Assembly: GCA_002729525.1 (NCBI GenBank)
Contig: PBYI01000038.1
Span: forward strand, 113,137-177,136
DNA from: Nocardioides sp.
GTDB taxonomy: Bacteria; Actinomycetota; Actinomycetes; Propionibacteriales; Nocardioidaceae
DNA: 64,000 nt
Direction of reading: 5' to 3'
In this document: in pieces, positions 10,393 to 20,740 of the stretch
How positions within the stretch are numbered: position 1 is the stretch's first letter
Layout: the number at the start of each line of letters is the position of its first letter
Translations under genes and position numbers: made by a program
Notes under the pieces: model-generated
Seen by the model: the letters and a program-made list of their open reading frames with translations, nothing else
What the model was told of the DNA's origin: nothing
Databases searched by the model: none

Positions 10393-10800
10393 CTACTTCT
10401 TGCCCTTGAGGTTCTTCGGGATCTCGCGGCCCTGCTCGATCGCCTTCTCCGGCGGACCGACGTTCTTGACCTTCTTCACGCCGAGGTAGCCGAGCAGGCC
10501 GGCGAGCAGCAGGTAGAGGCCGAAGACGATCAGGAACGACCAGTGCAGGCCGAGGCCGGCCCAGTTGATGAAGTAGGCGATCGACACCGACAGCATGATG
10601 ATCGCGAGCACCGCGATGAAGGCCGCCGCGGCGAAGAAGACGATGCCGGCGACGCCGAACTGGGCGCTGATCTTCAGCTCGGACTTCGCGAGCTGGATCT
10701 CCTTGCGGATGAGGGTCGAGATGTCCTGGCTCGCGTCGTGGACGAGCTTCCCGATGGTGGGCTCGTCGTCCTTCGGCGTCTGGACGGTCTCGGTGGCCAT
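10393..10800 (-). CDS. Phage holin family protein (putative actinobacterial holin superfamily III, DUF1469-like)
   Basis: DASQDISTLIRKEIQLAKSELKISAQFGVAGIVFFAAAAFIAVLAIIMLSVSIAYFI; two TM segments. Confidence 0.8.
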   Translation of the reverse strand: MATETVQTPKDDEPTIGKLVHDASQDISTLIRKEIQLAKSELKISAQFGVAGIVFFAAAAFIAVLAIIMLSVSIAYFINWAGLGLHWSFLIVFGLYLLLAGLLGYLGVKKVKNVGPPEKAIEQGREIPKNLKGKK

Positions 10801-10863
10801 GCGTGGGTCCCTCTGCTCGGTGGCGTGTGCCCCGACCCTATCGACACCGAGCGTCGGGTGCGG

Positions 10864-11298
10864 TCACCCGTCGGCGCGGGGCTCGTCGGTCGACGTACGA
10901 CGCCGGCGGCTGCGGTGGTCGTGGTCGGGCTCGACGCCGGGGTCGGGCAGCTGCTCGTACGGCGACATCGCGTTGCCGACGGTGCGCGGGTCGAGCTCGT
11001 CCTGGGAGCGGTACGCCGCCCGCGCGAGCAGGTTGGACCCGACCGAGGAGACCACCAGGGCGGCGAAGATCGCCACGACCGCGGCGACCACGCCCATGAC
11101 CGACAGCCGTCCCTGGGCGCCCTCGTGCAGCAGCGAGCCGATGATGATCAGCGGCAGGCCGAAGCCGGTGGCCGGGCTCAGGTTGTTGATCCGGCTGATC
11201 GCGTCGCGCGAGCGGAGCATGCCGATCGCGGTGAGCAGGAAGGCCAGCGCGCCCAGCACCAGGAGCACGCCGCCGACGAGGGAGAGCGGGTCGTTCAT
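10864..11298 (-). CDS. mrpG: Na+/H+ antiporter subunit G
   Basis: LVGGVLLVLGALAFLLTAIGMLRSRDAISRINNLSPATGFGLPLIIIGSLL; last gene of Mrp operon. Confidence 0.85.
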   Translation of the reverse strand: MNDPLSLVGGVLLVLGALAFLLTAIGMLRSRDAISRINNLSPATGFGLPLIIIGSLLHEGAQGRLSVMGVVAAVVAIFAALVVSSVGSNLLARAAYRSQDELDPRTVGNAMSPYEQLPDPGVEPDHDHRSRRRRTSTDEPRADG

Positions 11299-11555
11299 CG
11301 GCGCCCCCGGGCCAGGATGCGGGCGAGCGCGACGGTCGCGAGCACGCCGGTGAGGGTGCCGAGCATCGCGACGTCGAACAGCACCGAGGTGCCGCGCACG
11401 ATGCCGGTCACGATGAAGATCGCGATCGCGCAGAAGAACATCAGGTCGCCCACGACGGCGCGGGTCGCGTCGTCCTTCCCGCGGAAGACCAGCAGCGTGC
11501 CGATCGCGAACGAGATCACCAGGAGGACCACGGTGATCGACACCAGCACGGTCAT
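11295..11555 (-). CDS. mrpF: Na+/H+ antiporter subunit F
   Basis: MTVLVSITVVLLVISFAIGTLLVFRGKDDATRAVVGDLMFFCAIAIFIVTGI; overlapping starts and stops in operon. Confidence 0.85.
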   Translation of the reverse strand: MTVLVSITVVLLVISFAIGTLLVFRGKDDATRAVVGDLMFFCAIAIFIVTGIVRGTSVLFDVAMLGTLTGVLATVALARILARGRR

Positions 11556-11920
11556 GCGACGGCTCCCTTCCCGCGCAGCGCGGCGACGACCCGGTCGCGC
11601 ATCTCCTCGAGGTCGGCGACCAGCGACGCCTCGTCGGCCCCGAACAGACCCTGCACGAAGATCGAGCACGGCGTCTCGGCGTCCGCCGCGGCGATGGCGA
11701 GCACCAGGGTGCCCGGGGTGATGGTGATCGAGCTGGTCAGCAGCGCGACCTCGACGTCGGTGAGGTCGTCGGCGGCCAGGCACACGATGCGCGGCTGCTG
11801 CTTCGAGGCCGGGGTGCACACGTCGACGGCCAGCGTCAGCGTGGCGAGCACGAGCTGCCACACCAGCCACGGGACGTACAGCGCCCAGAACCGGGCGAGG
11901 GCGGCGAGCGTCGAGGTCAT
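11552..11920 (-). CDS. mrpE: Na+/H+ antiporter subunit E
   Basis: 122 aa; LTSSITITPGTLVLAIAAADAETPCSIFVQGLF is typical MrpE. Confidence 0.85.
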   Translation of the reverse strand: MTSTLAALARFWALYVPWLVWQLVLATLTLAVDVCTPASKQQPRIVCLAADDLTDVEVALLTSSITITPGTLVLAIAAADAETPCSIFVQGLFGADEASLVADLEEMRDRVVAALRGKGAVA

Positions 11921-13440
11921 CCGAGCACCGCCCGCGTGTAGGCGCTGACGTCGAGCAGGCCGTCCGCAGCCCGACCGGTGACCTCCCAGACCTCGCCGGG
12001 TACGACGAAGAGCGCCAGCGAGGCGACGAGCAGGACTGCGGCGGGCACCACGAGGCGGCGTGGGGCGCGGGTGCCGACGGCGAAGTCGGTCGGGCAGGGC
12101 TCGCCGTGTCCGGCGGACGGCAGGTCCTCCATGGGCGGGCCCCAGAAGACGTCACGCCACAGCCGCAGCATCGCCACGAGCGAACCGAGGCTGGCGACCA
12201 CGATGACGACCATGACGACCACCCGGGCGGGGTCGTCGAGCCCGGCTGCGGCCCGCACGATGCCGACCTTGGCGAAGAAGCCGGACGACGGCGGGAAGCC
12301 GACGAGCGACAGCATCGCCAGCGCCATCACGACCGCCAGCACCGGCTCCCGGCGCATCAGGCCGGAGAGCCGGGTGAAGTCGTGGCTCTTGTAGACGTGC
12401 TCGATCGCGGCGGAGCCGAGCAGCAGCGCCCCCATCACCAGGATGTGGTGGACCATGTAGAACAGGCCGGCGGCGAGTCCGAGGCGGGTGCCGATCGCGA
12501 GGCCGAGCAGGATGTAGCCGACGCCGGCGACCATCTGCCACGACAGGTTGCGGCGGATCATCTTCTCGCCGAGCGAGCCGTAGCCACCCACGACCATCGT
12601 GGTGCACACGACCGCGATGCCCAGCCAGGTCCAGCCGCTGGTGGCGCCGCTGAACAGGTCGCCGCCGAGCACCACCTGGTGCACCCGGTAGAGCGCGTAG
12701 ATCGCGACCTTGGTGTGCAGCGCGGAGAACAGCGCCATCACCGAGGCCGAGGTCGCGGGGTAGGCGCGCGGCAGCCAGCCGTGCAGGGGTACGACGGCAG
12801 CCTTCACGCCGAGCGCGAGCATCACCAGGCCGACCGCGACCCGGTAGCGCGGGTCGTCGTGGTCGGCACCGTTGAGCACCGACATGTTGACGCTGCCGGC
12901 GACGCCGTACACGAGGCCGACGCCGACCAGCAGGATCGTCGAGGTCAGCAGGTTGACCACGACGAAGAGGCGACCGATGCCGAGGCGGCGCCAGGTGCCG
13001 GTCATCGCGATGAGCGCGTACGACGGCAGCAGCATCACCTCGATGAACACGAAGAGGTTGAACAGGTCGCCGGTGAGCAGCGCGCCGTTGACGCCGGCCA
13101 GCAGCATCAGCGCGAGGCTCGGGAAGAAGCGCAGCCGCGACTCCCTGTTGAGCACCGTGAACGCCAGCACCACCGCGGTGGTGAGGCTGGTGACCAGCAC
13201 CAGCAGTCCGGTGAGGGTGTCGGCGACCATCGGGATCGCGATCCCGGGCACGACCCCGCCGACCTGCTGCACGAGGACCTTGCCGTCCGAGGTCGCCACG
13301 AGCAGGCCGAGTCCGCCGAGCGCGGTCGCCAGGGGCACCACGACCGACAGCACGCCGGTGACCCGGGCCGGCAGCGCGACGCCGACGGCCGCCGCCAGCA
13401 GCGGCACCACGACGAGGAGAGGGAGCATCGCGTCGGTCAT
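11917..13440 (-). CDS. mrpD: Na+/H+ antiporter subunit D (proton-translocating oxidoreductase family)
   Basis: MTDAMLPLLVVVPLLAAAVGVALP...FIEVMLLPSYALIAMTG...KAAVVPLHGWLPRAYPATSASVMALFSALHTKVAIYALYR. Confidence 0.92.
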   Translation of the reverse strand: MTDAMLPLLVVVPLLAAAVGVALPARVTGVLSVVVPLATALGGLGLLVATSDGKVLVQQVGGVVPGIAIPMVADTLTGLLVLVTSLTTAVVLAFTVLNRESRLRFFPSLALMLLAGVNGALLTGDLFNLFVFIEVMLLPSYALIAMTGTWRRLGIGRLFVVVNLLTSTILLVGVGLVYGVAGSVNMSVLNGADHDDPRYRVAVGLVMLALGVKAAVVPLHGWLPRAYPATSASVMALFSALHTKVAIYALYRVHQVVLGGDLFSGATSGWTWLGIAVVCTTMVVGGYGSLGEKMIRRNLSWQMVAGVGYILLGLAIGTRLGLAAGLFYMVHHILVMGALLLGSAAIEHVYKSHDFTRLSGLMRREPVLAVVMALAMLSLVGFPPSSGFFAKVGIVRAAAGLDDPARVVVMVVIVVASLGSLVAMLRLWRDVFWGPPMEDLPSAGHGEPCPTDFAVGTRAPRRLVVPAAVLLVASLALFVVPGEVWEVTGRAADGLLDVSAYTRAVLG

Positions 13441-13769
13441 GCGTGCCGCTCCTCTCCCGAGTCGGGGATCCGGTAGGTGTCGTCGTCGCCGCCGAGGCGC
13501 GCCATGGCGAGCATCAGCACGGTCACGGCGAGGGTGATGACGATGGCGGTCAGCACGAACGCCATCGGCAGCGGGTCGGCGACCTCGTCGCCGGCGTGGG
13601 TGTCCAGCGGCTCGGCGCGCCACGCGGAGACGCCGGCGGCGAGCAGCACGACGTTCGCGGCGTGGCTGAGCAGGGTGATCCCGAAGATGATCCGCACCAT
13701 GCCCGGCTGGAGCAGCAGGTAGACGCCACCGGCCACGAGGACCGCGACGGTGATCGGCAGGAAGGTCAT
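13437..13769 (-). CDS. mrpC: Na+/H+ antiporter subunit C
   Basis: NuoK-like: MTFLPITVAVLVAGGVYLLLQPGMVRIIFGITLLSHAANVVLLAAG...DPLPMAFVLTAIVITLAVTVLMLAM. Confidence 0.9.
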   Translation of the reverse strand: MTFLPITVAVLVAGGVYLLLQPGMVRIIFGITLLSHAANVVLLAAGVSAWRAEPLDTHAGDEVADPLPMAFVLTAIVITLAVTVLMLAMARLGGDDDTYRIPDSGEERHA

Positions 13770-16621
13770 GCGCGCTCCTCCTCGCGGGGGTTCGCGGGGC
13801 CGGCGGGCTCCAGCGGTGCGTCGTCCTCGTCGGGCATCTGCTCTGCGTTGCCGAGCTTGTCGAAGGCGATCATTACCAGGCCCAGCACGGCGGCGTACAC
13901 GCCGACGTCGAAGATCATCGACGTCGTCAGGTGCACCGAGCCGAGGTAGGTGTACAGCGGTGCGAGGTACGTCGGCGCGTCGCCCTCGAGGTAGCCGAGC
14001 AGGCCGGTGAGGGTGGCGAGCAGGACGCCGCCGGCGACCAGCCCGACGTGCAGGCGGTGGGGCCCGACCGGGCGGTCGTCCGCCCGGCCGAGGTAGACCA
14101 GCGCGACGGCCGAGGAGCCGATGAGGGCGGCGATGAAGCCGCCACCGGGATCGTTGTGCCCGCGCCAGAAGATGACGGCGGACACCACCACCAGCGCCGG
14201 CAGGAGCAGGCGCAGGAGGAGCTGGAGCGGACGGAGGTTGCCGACGGCGTCCTCGAGGGCGTGGGCCGCGCGCGGGTCGTCCAGGTCGCCCATCGGGCGC
14301 AGGCGCGGCGGTTCGGCGGCGGCACGGCGGGCGCTCTGCGGCACGGAGGCGAGCACGGCGACGATCGCGAGGCCGGCGAAGCCGAGCACGGTCAGCTCGC
14401 CCAGGGTGTCGAGCGCACGGAACTCCACGAGGATCACGTTGACGAGGTTGTGGGCCCCGGTCTCCTCGTAGCCCTCGTCGATGAAGTAGCGCCCCGGCTC
14501 GGCGATGCCGCGTCGGCCGGTGAGCACCCAGGTGCCGAGGCCGGCCGCGACGCCGACGGCGACCGCGAGCACCATCGGGCCTTTGCGGCGACCCATGGTG
14601 CGGTGCGCGAAGGTCGTGGGCAGCGAGCGCAGCACCAGCATGATCACGATGACGGTCAGCATCTCGACCATCAGCTGGGTGAGGCCGACGTCGGGCGCGC
14701 CGAGCGCGAAGAGCTGCACGGTGACCGCGATGCCGACGCCGCCGAGGAAGACGGTGGCGGCCAGGCGCGACTGCGAGAGCACGACGCCGAGCACGCCGAG
14801 CGTGACGAGCAGCAGGAGCGCGGCGTCGATCGGTCGCCACAGGTCGTCGACGGTCGCGGGCACGTCGCCGAGCGCCAGCGACCCGGCCGAGCCGACGCCG
14901 AGCACCAGGGTGAGGACCACCAGCGGCGGCACGACGTGCCGGGCGGGGTGGTCGACCCCGACGGTGCGGGCCAGGAAGCCGCCGAAGCGGTGCGCCAGGC
15001 GGACCGAGCCGTCGATGGCGCCGGAGCCGGAGAACGGCAGGAGGCTCCGCTCGAGGCGCGGGCGCAGGGGCAGCCGGTTGAGCACCAGGACGGTGCCGAT
15101 GCTGATGATGACGATCGTGCCGATCAGCTCGGGCGTGATGCCGTGCCACAGCGACAGCTCGTAGGCCTCGTGGTGGACCATCGCCTGCACGGCGGTGTCG
15201 ACCGGCTCGTGCAGCACGCCGGCGGCCAGGCCGAGCGGGAGGCCGGCCCAGATCGGCAGCATCGCCGGCAGCAGGAGGGCCCAGCCGGGCTCGTGGACGG
15301 TGTCGTCGAGGTCGCGCTCGCCGTCGACGAAGGCGCCGAAGAGGATCTTGGCGCAGTAGGCGAAGGTCAGCACCGCTCCGCCGTCCAGGCCGAGGAACGC
15401 CGCCCACCCGGCCCACGTCGGACCGGTCGCGGTGAGCATCGAGCCGAGCAGCAGCTCCTTCGACACGAAGCCGAGGAACGGCGGTACGCCGGCCATCGCG
15501 GCGGTGCCGACGATGACGGTGGCGAAGCTCCACGGCATCGCGCGCCGCAGCGCCGGGAGGCGGCGGATGTCGCGGGTGCCGGCGCCGTGGTCGATGACGC
15601 CGACCATCATGAAGAGACCGGACTTGAACAGCGCGTGGGCGATGGTGTGGACGACCGCGGCGGTGAGCGCCTTCGGCGTACCGATGCCGATGGCGGCGGT
15701 GATGAGACCGAGCTGGCTGACCGTGGAGTAGGCCATGAGCTTCTTGAGGTCGGTCTGGGTGAGCGCGAAGAGCCCGGCCATCGCGGCGGTGAACAGGCCG
15801 GTGCACACGAGCAGGACGTTCCAGACGGCGACGTCGTGGAAGGCCTCCGACCAGCGCAGCATCAGGTAGATGCCAGCCTTCACGACCGCGGCGGCGTGCA
15901 GGTAGGCGCTCACGGGCGTGGCGGCCGCCATCGCGTCGGGCAGCCAGGGGTGGAACGGGAACTGCGCGGCCTTGGTGAAGCCGGCGATCGCGACCAGGAC
16001 CGCGACGGTGACGGTGAGCGGGCCCTGGTCGCTCCAGACGTCGGAGGCCAGCACCTCCGAGAGGCTCGTCGTGCCGGTGGCGACGATCGTCACCGAGACC
16101 GCGACGAGCAGCGCGAGGCCGCCGATGAAGGTCATCAGCATGGTGCGTCCGGCGCCCGCCTCGCCGCCCGATCCGGCGTTGGCGATGAGCAGGAACGACG
16201 CCAGGGAGGTGATCTCCCAGCACAGGAAGAGCAGCACCAGGTCGTCGGCCAGCACCAGGCCGGCCATGCCGAGGGCGAACGTCGTCATCCACAGGTAGAA
16301 GCCGAGCTGCCGCTTGGGGGAGAGGTACTCCGCGGAGTAGGCCATCACCGCCGCGCCGATGAGCAGCACGATGGTCAGGAAGACCAGCCCGAGGCCGTCC
16401 AGGCGCAGCGAGAACGACACGCCCAGCGTTGGGACCCACTCGTACGTCGTGCTCACCGGGTCGCCGTGCAGCACGTCTCGGGCCGTCGGCACCATCGCCG
16501 CGGCGATCGCGACGTAGGCGACCGCGACGACCCAGCCGGTACGCCGGCCGATCGCGCCGGTGAGCGGCACGACGAGCACGGGCACGGCCGCGAGGGCGAC
16601 GAGCAGCCACACCAGCGTCAC
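13766..16621 (-). CDS. mrpA: Fused Na+/H+ antiporter subunit A/B
   Basis: 951 aa; NuoL-like region KAAQFPFHPWLPDAMAAATPVSAYLHAAAVVKAGIYLMLR, plus C-terminal MrpB-like region. Confidence 0.92.
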   Translation of the reverse strand: MTLVWLLVALAAVPVLVVPLTGAIGRRTGWVVAVAYVAIAAAMVPTARDVLHGDPVSTTYEWVPTLGVSFSLRLDGLGLVFLTIVLLIGAAVMAYSAEYLSPKRQLGFYLWMTTFALGMAGLVLADDLVLLFLCWEITSLASFLLIANAGSGGEAGAGRTMLMTFIGGLALLVAVSVTIVATGTTSLSEVLASDVWSDQGPLTVTVAVLVAIAGFTKAAQFPFHPWLPDAMAAATPVSAYLHAAAVVKAGIYLMLRWSEAFHDVAVWNVLLVCTGLFTAAMAGLFALTQTDLKKLMAYSTVSQLGLITAAIGIGTPKALTAAVVHTIAHALFKSGLFMMVGVIDHGAGTRDIRRLPALRRAMPWSFATVIVGTAAMAGVPPFLGFVSKELLLGSMLTATGPTWAGWAAFLGLDGGAVLTFAYCAKILFGAFVDGERDLDDTVHEPGWALLLPAMLPIWAGLPLGLAAGVLHEPVDTAVQAMVHHEAYELSLWHGITPELIGTIVIISIGTVLVLNRLPLRPRLERSLLPFSGSGAIDGSVRLAHRFGGFLARTVGVDHPARHVVPPLVVLTLVLGVGSAGSLALGDVPATVDDLWRPIDAALLLLVTLGVLGVVLSQSRLAATVFLGGVGIAVTVQLFALGAPDVGLTQLMVEMLTVIVIMLVLRSLPTTFAHRTMGRRKGPMVLAVAVGVAAGLGTWVLTGRRGIAEPGRYFIDEGYEETGAHNLVNVILVEFRALDTLGELTVLGFAGLAIVAVLASVPQSARRAAAEPPRLRPMGDLDDPRAAHALEDAVGNLRPLQLLLRLLLPALVVVSAVIFWRGHNDPGGGFIAALIGSSAVALVYLGRADDRPVGPHRLHVGLVAGGVLLATLTGLLGYLEGDAPTYLAPLYTYLGSVHLTTSMIFDVGVYAAVLGLVMIAFDKLGNAEQMPDEDDAPLEPAGPANPREEERA

Positions 16622-16830
16622 GACGGTCGGGCTCCTAGCGTGGTGTCAGGGGTCAGCGGGGAGACTGCCGACCAGACTTCCCGGCGCACCGAGCGGCCAG
16701 CCTACCGAGAGCGGGTCAACCCTTCGGAGGGCGGTTCGGTGCCCGGTGCGGTCATCGGGTGCCGGACGCGACGACGCACCGCGCCCCGAGGGGTCGCGGT
16801 GCGTCGGTCGCGAGCGGGCGGCGTACGCCG

Positions 16831-18816
16831 TCAGTCGTCCTTGCCGGTCGACATCCCCGAGCTGATCAGGTCCATCACCGAGCTGTCGGCCAGCGTGGTG
16901 ACGTCGCCGACCTCGCGGTTCTCGGCGACGTCGCGCAGCAGGCGGCGCATGATCTTGCCCGAGCGGGTCTTCGGCAGCTCCGGCACCACCATGACCTGGC
17001 GCGGCGTGGCGATGGGGCCGATCTCCTTGCGGACGTGCTTGCGCAGCTCGGCGACGATGTCGTCGCCGCCGTCACCCGCGTCGTCGCGCAGGATCACGAA
17101 CGCGCAGACGGCCTGGCCGGTGTCGGCGTCCTTGGCGCCCACGACCGCGGCCTCGGCGACCTTCGGGTGCGACACCAGGGCCGACTCGATCTCGGTCGTC
17201 GACAGCCGGTGGCCCGAGACGTTCATGACGTCGTCGACGCGGCCGAGGACCCACAGGTCGCCGTCCTCGTCCTTCTTCGCACCGTCGCCGGCGAAGTAGA
17301 AGCCCTCCTTGGCGAACCGGCTCCAGTAGGTCTCCTTGAACCGCTCGTCGTCGCCCCAGATGGTGCGCAGCATCGACGGCCACGGGTCGGTGACCACGAG
17401 GTAGCCGCCTGACCCGTCGGGCACGGACTGGCCGTTCTCGTCGACCACGTCGGCCGAGACGCCCGGGATCGGGTTCATCGCCGAGCCGGGCTTGCCGGAG
17501 GTGACGCCGGGCAGCGGGCTGATCATGATCGCGCCGGTCTCGGTCTGCCACCACGTGTCGACCACCGGGGCGTTGCCGCCGCCGATGACCTCGCGGTACC
17601 AGACGTAGGCCTCGGGGTTGATCGGCTCGCCGACCGAGCCGAGGACCCGCAGCGAGGAGAGGTCGCGCGCGTCGGGGATCTCGCGGCCCTGCTTCATGAA
17701 GGACCGGATCGCGGTCGGCGCGGTGTAGAAGATCGTGACGCCGTACTCCTCGATGATCTTCCACCAGCGGCCGCGTTCGGGGGAGTCGGGCGTGCCCTCG
17801 TAGAGCACCTGCGTCACGCCGTTGGCCAGCGGGCCGTAGACGATGTAGGAGTGGCCGGTCACCCAGCCGATGTCGGCGGTGCACCAGTAGACGTCGGTGT
17901 CGGCCTTGAGGTCGAAGACCGCCCAGTGCGTGTACGCCGCCCCGGTGAGGTAGCCGCCCGTCGTGTGCAGGATGCCCTTGGGCTTGCCGGTCGTGCCGGA
18001 GGTGTACATGACGTAGAGCGGGTGCTCTGCGTCGAACGCCTCGGGGGTGTGCTCGGTGGAGGCTGCGTCGACCGCGTCGTGCCACCACACGTCGACGGCG
18101 TCGTCCCACCCGTCGGCGCCGAGGTCCTGGCCGGTGCGGCGCACCACGAGCACCTTCTCGACCACGTCGGTCTTGGTGCGGGCCTCGTCGACGGCGGGCT
18201 TGAGGGCCGACGGGGCGCCGCGGCGGTAGCCGCCGTCGGCGGTGACGACGACCTTGGCCTGGCAGTCCTCCAGGCGCGAGGCGAGCGCGTCGGAGGAGAA
18301 GCCGCCGAAGACCACGGTGTGCGGGGCGCCGATGCGGGCGCAGGCCAGCATCGCGACGACGGCCTCGGGGATCATCGGCATGTAGATGGCGACCCGGTCG
18401 CCGGTGCCGACCCCGAGGTCGGTCAGCGCGTTCGCGGCCTGGGAGACGAGGTCCTTGAGCTCGGCGTAGGTGATCGAGCGGGTCCCTGACGTCTCCGGTT
18501 CGAGGGGCTCGCCGACGAAGTGGATCGCGACCTTGTCGCCGCGGCCCTCCTCGACGTGCCGGTCGACGCAGTTGTACGCCGCGTTGATCCTGCCGCCGAC
18601 GAACCACTTCGCGAACGGCGGGTTGCTCCAGTCGAGGACCTGCTCGAACGGGGTGTCCCAGGTCAGCCGCTGCGCCTGCTCGGCCCAGAAGCCCTCCCGG
18701 TCCTTCGCCGCGTGGTCGTACGCCTCGGCCGTGACGTTCGCGTGCTCGGCCAGCGCGGCCGGCGGCTCGAAGCGGCGGTCCTCCTTGAGGAGGTTGGACA
18801 GGGTCTCTTCGCTCAC
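16831..18816 (-). CDS. acs: Acetate--CoA ligase
   Basis: YTSGTTGKPKGILHTTGGYLTGA; VDDVMNVSGHRLSTTEIESAL; PKTRSGKIMRRLLR. Confidence 0.96.
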   Translation of the reverse strand: MSEETLSNLLKEDRRFEPPAALAEHANVTAEAYDHAAKDREGFWAEQAQRLTWDTPFEQVLDWSNPPFAKWFVGGRINAAYNCVDRHVEEGRGDKVAIHFVGEPLEPETSGTRSITYAELKDLVSQAANALTDLGVGTGDRVAIYMPMIPEAVVAMLACARIGAPHTVVFGGFSSDALASRLEDCQAKVVVTADGGYRRGAPSALKPAVDEARTKTDVVEKVLVVRRTGQDLGADGWDDAVDVWWHDAVDAASTEHTPEAFDAEHPLYVMYTSGTTGKPKGILHTTGGYLTGAAYTHWAVFDLKADTDVYWCTADIGWVTGHSYIVYGPLANGVTQVLYEGTPDSPERGRWWKIIEEYGVTIFYTAPTAIRSFMKQGREIPDARDLSSLRVLGSVGEPINPEAYVWYREVIGGGNAPVVDTWWQTETGAIMISPLPGVTSGKPGSAMNPIPGVSADVVDENGQSVPDGSGGYLVVTDPWPSMLRTIWGDDERFKETYWSRFAKEGFYFAGDGAKKDEDGDLWVLGRVDDVMNVSGHRLSTTEIESALVSHPKVAEAAVVGAKDADTGQAVCAFVILRDDAGDGGDDIVAELRKHVRKEIGPIATPRQVMVVPELPKTRSGKIMRRLLRDVAENREVGDVTTLADSSVMDLISSGMSTGKDD

Positions 18817-18848
18817 GGTGTCTCCTGCTCTGCGATGAGGTCTGGACG

Positions 18849-18864
18849 GGTGGCTCTGGTCACA
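18849..18864 (-). promoter_or_regulatory. Degenerate Crp-like site upstream of acs
   Basis: GGTGG-CTCTGG-TCACA, 8/10 match to TGTGA-N6-TCACA. Confidence 0.3.
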
Positions 18865-18978
18865 CTAGGACCGGCCACCCAGGGTGACGAGTGATGGTTG
18901 CGCCAGGGTTGCCGAGCGGTGGGCTCGGTGCTGCGAACGGACTCCCGGGTACGCCGCGAGCAGGCCCCGGACGGACCG

Positions 18979-19010
18979 CCGCCCGCCCCCGGCGTACCGG
19001 GGACGGGCGG
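18979..19010 (-). terminator. GC-rich hairpin downstream of the acetate symporter gene
   Basis: ccgcccg-cccc ... gggg-a-cgggcgg with one bulge, located 3' of the CDS ending at 19064. Confidence 0.45.
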
Positions 19011-19063
19011 GCGGGTGGTGCTGGGTGGTGCTGGGTGGAGCTGGTGCCGCTCGGGACCGCGGC

Positions 19064-20740
19064 TCAGACCTCGCCCTCGGCGTGCTGGGCGACCAGCTTC
19101 GTGCGACCGGGGTAGCGGATCTCCTCCACCAGGTCCTGCATCTGCTGCGAGGGAGCCTTGGTGAACATGGAGACCGACATGGTCACCGCGAAGTTGATCA
19201 GCATGCCGATCGTGCCGATGCCGGTCGGCGGGATCTCGAGGATGCCGGCCGAGCCGCCGTAGATCGGCAGCGTCCAGAGCATGTAGGCGAAGGTCACCGA
19301 GAGACCCACGATCATGCCCGTGGCCGCACCGGCGGCGGTCGTCTTCTTCCAGAAGATGCCGAGGACCAGGATCGGGAAGAAGCTGGCGGCGGCGAGACCG
19401 AACGCCAGGGCCACGACCTGGGCGACGAAGCCCGGCGGGTTGATGCCGAGGTAGCCGGCGACGACGATCGCGGCGCCCATGGCGATGCGACCGACCATCA
19501 GCTGGCGGGCCTCGGAGGCCTGCGGGTTGATCTTCTTGAAGTAGACGTCGTTGGCGACCGACGAGGAGATCACCAGCAGCAGGCCGGACGCCGTGGACAG
19601 CGCCGCGGCGAGTGCACCGGCCGCGACCAGGCCGACGATGGGGGCCGGGAGGCCGCCGATCTCCGGGCTGGCCAGCACGATGATGTCGTTGTTGATGGCC
19701 ACGTCGGTGTAGCTGAACGTGCCCGTCAGGCTGCTCACCGGGTCGCCGCTGGCGGCGGTGATCAGGCCGACGTCGGACCAGGTGTTGAACCAGCCGGGCG
19801 CGTCGGCGAGCGTCGTGCCGTCGAGGTCCTTGATGATCTGCAGCTTCGTGAACGCCGCGACCGACGGGGCGGTCGTGTAGAGGATCGCGATGAAGAAGAT
19901 CGCCCACAGCGCCGAGTAGCGGGCGGCGCGCACGCTCTTGGCGGTGTAGAAGCGCACGATCACGTGCGGCAGGCCGGCGGTGCCGAACATGAGGGCCGCG
20001 GTGATCAGGATCATGTTGGGCATCGAGATCTGGGTGAACGCACCCGAGTACTCCGCCAGGCCGAAGTCGGCCTGGAGCCCGTTGAGCTCGTCGAGGATCT
20101 GGCCGAAGCCGATCTGCGGGAGCGGGACGCCGGTGACCTTGGCGGACACCGCGACGGCCGGGATCAGGTAGGCGACGATCAGCACGGAGTACTGCGCCAC
20201 CTGGGTCCAGGTGATGCCCTTCATGCCGCCGAGGACGGCGTAGAAGAAGACGATCGCCATGCCGATGATGACGCCGGTGGTCGTGCCCACGTTGAGAAAG
20301 CGCTGGAAGACCAGGCCGACGCCGGCCATCTGGCCGGCCACGTAGACGAACGACACGACGATCGCGGCGAGGACGGCCACCAGGCGGGCGGTCTCGTTGT
20401 AGCGGTCACCGACGAAGTCCGGGAGGGTGTACTTGCCGAACTTGCGCAGGTACGGCGCCAGGAGCAGGGCGAGCAGCACGTAGCCGCCGGTCCAGCCCAT
20501 GAGGAACACGCCGCCGGCGTACCCGTTGTAGGCGAGGCCGACGATGCCGGCCAGGGAGATGAACGATGCGGCGCTCATCCAGTCGGCCGCGATCGCGGCA
20601 CCGTTGGCCGGGGCCGGGATGCCGCCGCCGGCGACGTAGAAGCCTGCGGTGTCCGAGACCCGGCTCGCGTAGGCGATGTAGATGTAGACGCTGAAGGTGA
20701 GGATCGCGAAGATCAGCGTCCAGGTCTGGATCGCACTCAT
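19064..20740 (-). CDS. actP: Cation/acetate symporter (SSS family)
   Basis: MSAIQTWTLIFAILTFSVYIYIAYASRVSDTAGFYVAGGGIPAPANGAAIAADWMSAASFISLAGIV; ActP-like; near acs. Confidence 0.9.
   Translation of the reverse strand: MSAIQTWTLIFAILTFSVYIYIAYASRVSDTAGFYVAGGGIPAPANGAAIAADWMSAASFISLAGIVGLAYNGYAGGVFLMGWTGGYVLLALLLAPYLRKFGKYTLPDFVGDRYNETARLVAVLAAIVVSFVYVAGQMAGVGLVFQRFLNVGTTTGVIIGMAIVFFYAVLGGMKGITWTQVAQYSVLIVAYLIPAVAVSAKVTGVPLPQIGFGQILDELNGLQADFGLAEYSGAFTQISMPNMILITAALMFGTAGLPHVIVRFYTAKSVRAARYSALWAIFFIAILYTTAPSVAAFTKLQIIKDLDGTTLADAPGWFNTWSDVGLITAASGDPVSSLTGTFSYTDVAINNDIIVLASPEIGGLPAPIVGLVAAGALAAALSTASGLLLVISSSVANDVYFKKINPQASEARQLMVGRIAMGAAIVVAGYLGINPPGFVAQVVALAFGLAAASFFPILVLGIFWKKTTAAGAATGMIVGLSVTFAYMLWTLPIYGGSAGILEIPPTGIGTIGMLINFAVTMSVSMFTKAPSQQMQDLVEEIRYPGRTKLVAQHAEGEV

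Noticed and set aside
13931-17299. 1122-aa plus-strand ORF opposite mrpA/acs
   Set aside because: Translation is H/D/R/E-rich antisense of well-supported genes, with no recognisable domain.
19011-19050. gtggtgctgg-type short direct repeats after the actP terminator hairpin
   Set aside because: Three imperfect 10-bp copies in GC-rich intergenic DNA; too short and simple to claim function.
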